Positions 5,936 through 7,392 of a stretch of DNA of 7,392 nucleotides are shown piece after piece; within the stretch, counting starts at the first letter, position 1; the number at the start of each line of letters is the position of its first letter. Under the pieces are notes generated by a model that saw only the letters and a program-made list of their open reading frames with translations, did no database searches and was not told the origin of the DNA. The stretch is from Anaerolineae bacterium (GTDB lineage Bacteria; Chloroflexota; Anaerolineae; 4572-78; J111). The position numbers and the translations under genes are program-made. The DNA is taken from positions 1 through 7,392 of the forward strand of contig JAGRBY010000367.1 in the NCBI GenBank assembly GCA_020433835.1, written 5' to 3'.

Positions 5936-6847
5936 ATGTCTAAACGTATAGCCCTTGTCATCGATAATCGCAATTTTCAAGACCCGCTGCTGGCCCAGTT
6001 GTCGCCGCCTGCCATCGACAGCCAGGCTTTAACGTCCGTCCTGAGCGATCCGTTGATGGGCAACTTTAACAGCGTCGAGCTATTGCTTAACCCGACCGTT
6101 GCCCAACTACGCTACCAGATCAACCGTTTGTTGAACCGTCGCAATCAGCTCGATGTGCTGTTACTGTATTATCTGGGGCCGGCTCTGATCGATGCTGATA
6201 GCCGCTGGTATCTAGCTGCCGCTGATACCCGGTGCGATACTTTAAAAGAGACCGCCGTTTCAGCCCAGTTCATCAGCAGCCTCATGGACCGCAGCCTCTC
6301 CCACCAGCAGATCCTCGTGCTCGATAGCCCTCCCTGCCGGCTGCTGGCTCCTAACGCTGCGATTTGCGCCAACGTTGATGCTGGTACGAACACAGCCTTT
6401 AAGGGGAATGGCTACGGACGCGTGGTGCTGACGGCCAACAATACCATCGACTACCATTTTAAGGGCCATACCGTTGTAGGCCATCCGGAGCCTTCCGTCT
6501 TCACCCTCTATTTGGTCGAAGGCTTACGCACCGGAGCGGCAGATAGTGATAACGACGGACAGATCGGGGTCGAAGAGCTGTATGAATACGTCTGTGATAA
6601 AGTCATTCGCCATACGGCCCAAAAGCCGCGTATCTGGAGCTATCAAGCCCAGGACCGTTTTGTCTTTGGTCGTAACCCTCGCGAAATTGAGCTTCAGCCG
6701 GCCATCAAATGGGATCTCATCTTCGGCGCGATTATGGCCCCCATTGTCACGGTCTTTATTGGCGGCATCGCCAGCGTCAGCACCTCGGTTGGGCTGGCCG
6801 GACTCTTTCTGCTGATGTATGCGTTCCTTTATTGGACGCTCGATTAA
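5936..6847 (+). CDS. caspase-fold (peptidase C14-like) pseudoprotease with C-terminal membrane hairpin
   Basis: 303 residues. The caspase-like domain covers about 3-250: opening strand KRIALVIDNRNF, a helix region (AIDSQALTSVLSDPLMGNF), strand LDVLLLYYLG (72-81), MDRS (117-120), strand QILVLD (125-130), then GYGRVVLTA (159-167) and FTLYLVEGLRTG (189-200). In active relatives the third strand ends in a GHG motif; here it reads GPA, with P82 at the catalytic His. The strand that should end DCCxSG reads DSPPC, with P132 at the catalytic Cys. A complete EF-hand-like loop, DSDNDGQIGVEE, is at 203-214, as usual in this family. Two hydrophobic segments at about 261-280 and 283-301 form a C-terminal membrane hairpin. 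ATG 5936 is preferred because it directly precedes the first strand; GTG 5912 would add eight residues. Neither has a strong ribosome site. The frame is intact, so a non-catalytic or regulatory role is more likely than decay. No partner gene is in view. Confidence 0.82.
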   Translation: MSKRIALVIDNRNFQDPLLAQLSPPAIDSQALTSVLSDPLMGNFNSVELLLNPTVAQLRYQINRLLNRRNQLDVLLLYYLGPALIDADSRWYLAAADTRCDTLKETAVSAQFISSLMDRSLSHQQILVLDSPPCRLLAPNAAICANVDAGTNTAFKGNGYGRVVLTANNTIDYHFKGHTVVGHPEPSVFTLYLVEGLRTGAADSDNDGQIGVEELYEYVCDKVIRHTAQKPRIWSYQAQDRFVFGRNPREIELQPAIKWDLIFGAIMAPIVTVFIGGIASVSTSVGLAGLFLLMYAFLYWTLD

Positions 6848-6940
6848 GACGCTCCGCTTCCAGGGCAAATCGCGTCCGTTTGTTCTCACTGCCCAAGCCG
6901 ATCTTATTTAACGCAAGTTGCCATTCATCTGGTCAAACCA

Positions 6941-6991
6941 GGGAGTAAGGGGTAGGCAGTAGGGATTAGGGGGATGAACGGCGTTACTCCC
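6941..6991. repeat. G-rich tract bounded by an 8-bp inverted repeat
   Basis: GGGAGTAA at 6941-6948 is the reverse complement of TTACTCCC at 6984-6991. Between and including these lie four G-runs (GGG, GGGG, GGG, GGGGG at 6941-6973) with loops of 5, 9 and 4 nt, a loose G-quadruplex pattern on the + strand. Confidence 0.45.
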
Positions 6992-7006
6992 TCCCTTGAA
7001 AATAAC

Positions 7007-7066
7007 CCCTCACCCCCAACCCCTCTCCCTTAGGGAGAGGGGAGTCGCGTAGCGACGGGGTGAGGG
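7007..7066. repeat. GC-rich repeat folding as a three-way junction
   Basis: The outer stem CCCTCACCCC (7007-7016) pairs with GGGGTGAGGG (7057-7066). Inside it are two hairpins: CCCCTCTCCCT/AGGGAGAGGGG (7020-7030 with 7032-7042; the tip must open to form a real loop) and GTCGC-GTA-GCGAC (7044-7056). All stems are perfect. Intergenic repeats of this CCCCTCACCCC...GGGGTGAGGG kind are familiar to me from several bacterial phyla. It may be a mobile repeat and could stop or stabilise transcripts. Confidence 0.75.
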
Positions 7067-7131
7067 CTAAAAGATTTTCATTATCGGTGTCGTCCTGTAA
7101 GGACTGTTCGACTCCTCTGTAAATAAGATTT

Positions 7132-7317
7132 GTAGGACAAACTTAATAGATAAGTCAGATAAACATCATACAATGAAAGGCATTACGTCATGCCCAAATG
7201 TCTTTATCGGGCATCCAGTCGGCTCATTGAACCTGGACTCCCGCTAAAAGCATGCGGGAGTGACGGAGCTGGATTGCACGTCTTTTATCCGTTTTGTCTA
7301 TAAGTTTGTCCTACGGT
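7132..7317. mobile_element. MITE-like palindromic element with terminal inverted repeats
   Basis: The left end GTAGGACAAACTTAATAGA (7132-7150) is matched by the right end, whose reverse complement is GTAGGACAAACTTATAGA (7297-7314): 18 bp with a one-base gap. Similarity continues inward, so the whole element is an imperfect palindrome. Each half has its own hairpin: ATGCCC/GGGCAT (7190-7195, 7209-7214) and ACTCCCGC/GCGGGAGT (7237-7244, 7254-7261), each preceded by a CGTCA-like block or its mirror and followed by a CCAG-type block. GATTT flanks it at 7127-7131 and 7318-7322, a possible 5-bp target duplication. It has no coding capacity, so it would be a non-autonomous element. Confidence 0.65.
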
Positions 7318-7376
7318 GATTTTCATTCTCGTTGCTGTTGCAGAGCTTCTGTCGCACTCCCTACTTCATTAGAGAT

Positions 7377-7382
7377 AAGGAG
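7377..7382 (+). promoter_or_regulatory. possible ribosome-binding site for a gene starting at the window edge
   Basis: AAGGAG is followed by 9 nt and then a terminal A at 7392, the right place for the first base of an ATG beyond the window. The start codon itself cannot be seen. Confidence 0.3.
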
Positions 7383-7392
7383 ATTAGCCTCA

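Larger units (their letters stand above)
6848..7391. other. gene-free, repeat-dense intergenic region
   Basis: No credible coding frame was found on either strand. The stretch holds a G-rich tract with an inverted repeat (6941-6991), a three-hairpin repeat (7007-7066), a small GTCCT-gta-AGGAC hairpin (7092-7104) and a palindromic element (7132-7317). There is no clear terminator directly after the caspase-like gene; the three-hairpin repeat may serve as a transcript end. Confidence 0.6.

Noticed and set aside
5687..5980. 97-codon open frame on the minus strand upstream of the caspase-like gene
   Set aside because: It overlaps the start of the + strand gene and its candidate promoter. It has no recognised motif and an unusual, low-complexity-free but basic and cysteine-rich composition typical of chance frames.
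6524..6889. 121-codon minus-strand frame opposite the caspase-like gene
   Set aside because: The + strand frame there has clear caspase-family motifs and a membrane hairpin. The opposite frame has none and is best explained as a shadow.
7007..7317. CRISPR array
   Set aside because: The repeats are inverted and of different types. There are no regularly spaced direct repeats with unique spacers, and no cas gene.

Overview
The window holds a sugar-uptake locus on the + strand: a LacI-family regulator, a lipoprotein sugar-binding protein and two ABC permeases. After a strong terminator comes a solitary caspase-fold gene whose two catalytic positions are both lost. The rest is repeat-rich non-coding DNA. 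The source looks like an uncultured or environmental Chloroflexota (Anaerolineae/Caldilineae-like). This is inference, based on the very long Ala/Glu/Pro linker after the binding protein's lipobox, the caspase-like protein of a type common in filamentous and multicellular-style bacteria, and the many palindromic intergenic repeats. No rRNA, tRNA or single-copy marker is present to confirm it.

Region by region. 1-336 is the control region of the sugar locus: a good sigma70-type promoter (-35 at 231, -10 at 253) with two near-identical 14-bp LacI-type palindromes centred 74 bp apart. 337-1344 is the LacI-family repressor. 1345-1545 is non-coding and has three Shine-Dalgarno-like tracts, of which only the last serves a clear gene. 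1546-3021 is the solute-binding lipoprotein. 3022-3220 has a 15-bp stem-loop and a possible 17-codon leader ORF. 3221-4324 and 4324-5430 are the two permeases, overlapping by one base. 5431-5935 holds a palindromic repeat, a 19-bp terminator hairpin and a possible promoter with an inverted repeat. 5936-6847 is the pseudo-caspase with a C-terminal membrane hairpin. 6848-7392 has no gene but three structured repeats, and its last bases look like a ribosome-binding site for a gene starting at the edge.

How the genes work together. The binding protein, MalF-type and MalG-type permeases would form a CUT1-type sugar importer. The binding protein's conserved block at residues 252-268 and the extra periplasmic loop of the second permease point to the alpha-glucoside (AglE/AglF/AglG) branch. 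No ATPase or glycosidase lies in the window, so the importer probably uses a shared MsmX/UgpC-type ATPase encoded elsewhere. The repressor probably controls itself and the transporter from the single two-operator promoter, since no further operator copy was found downstream. The pseudo-caspase is separated by the terminator and has no visible functional link to the transporter.

The most interesting items are the catalytically dead but intact caspase-like membrane protein, the helically phased operator pair, the leader ORF/stem-loop between binding protein and permease, and the nested palindromic element at 7132-7317.
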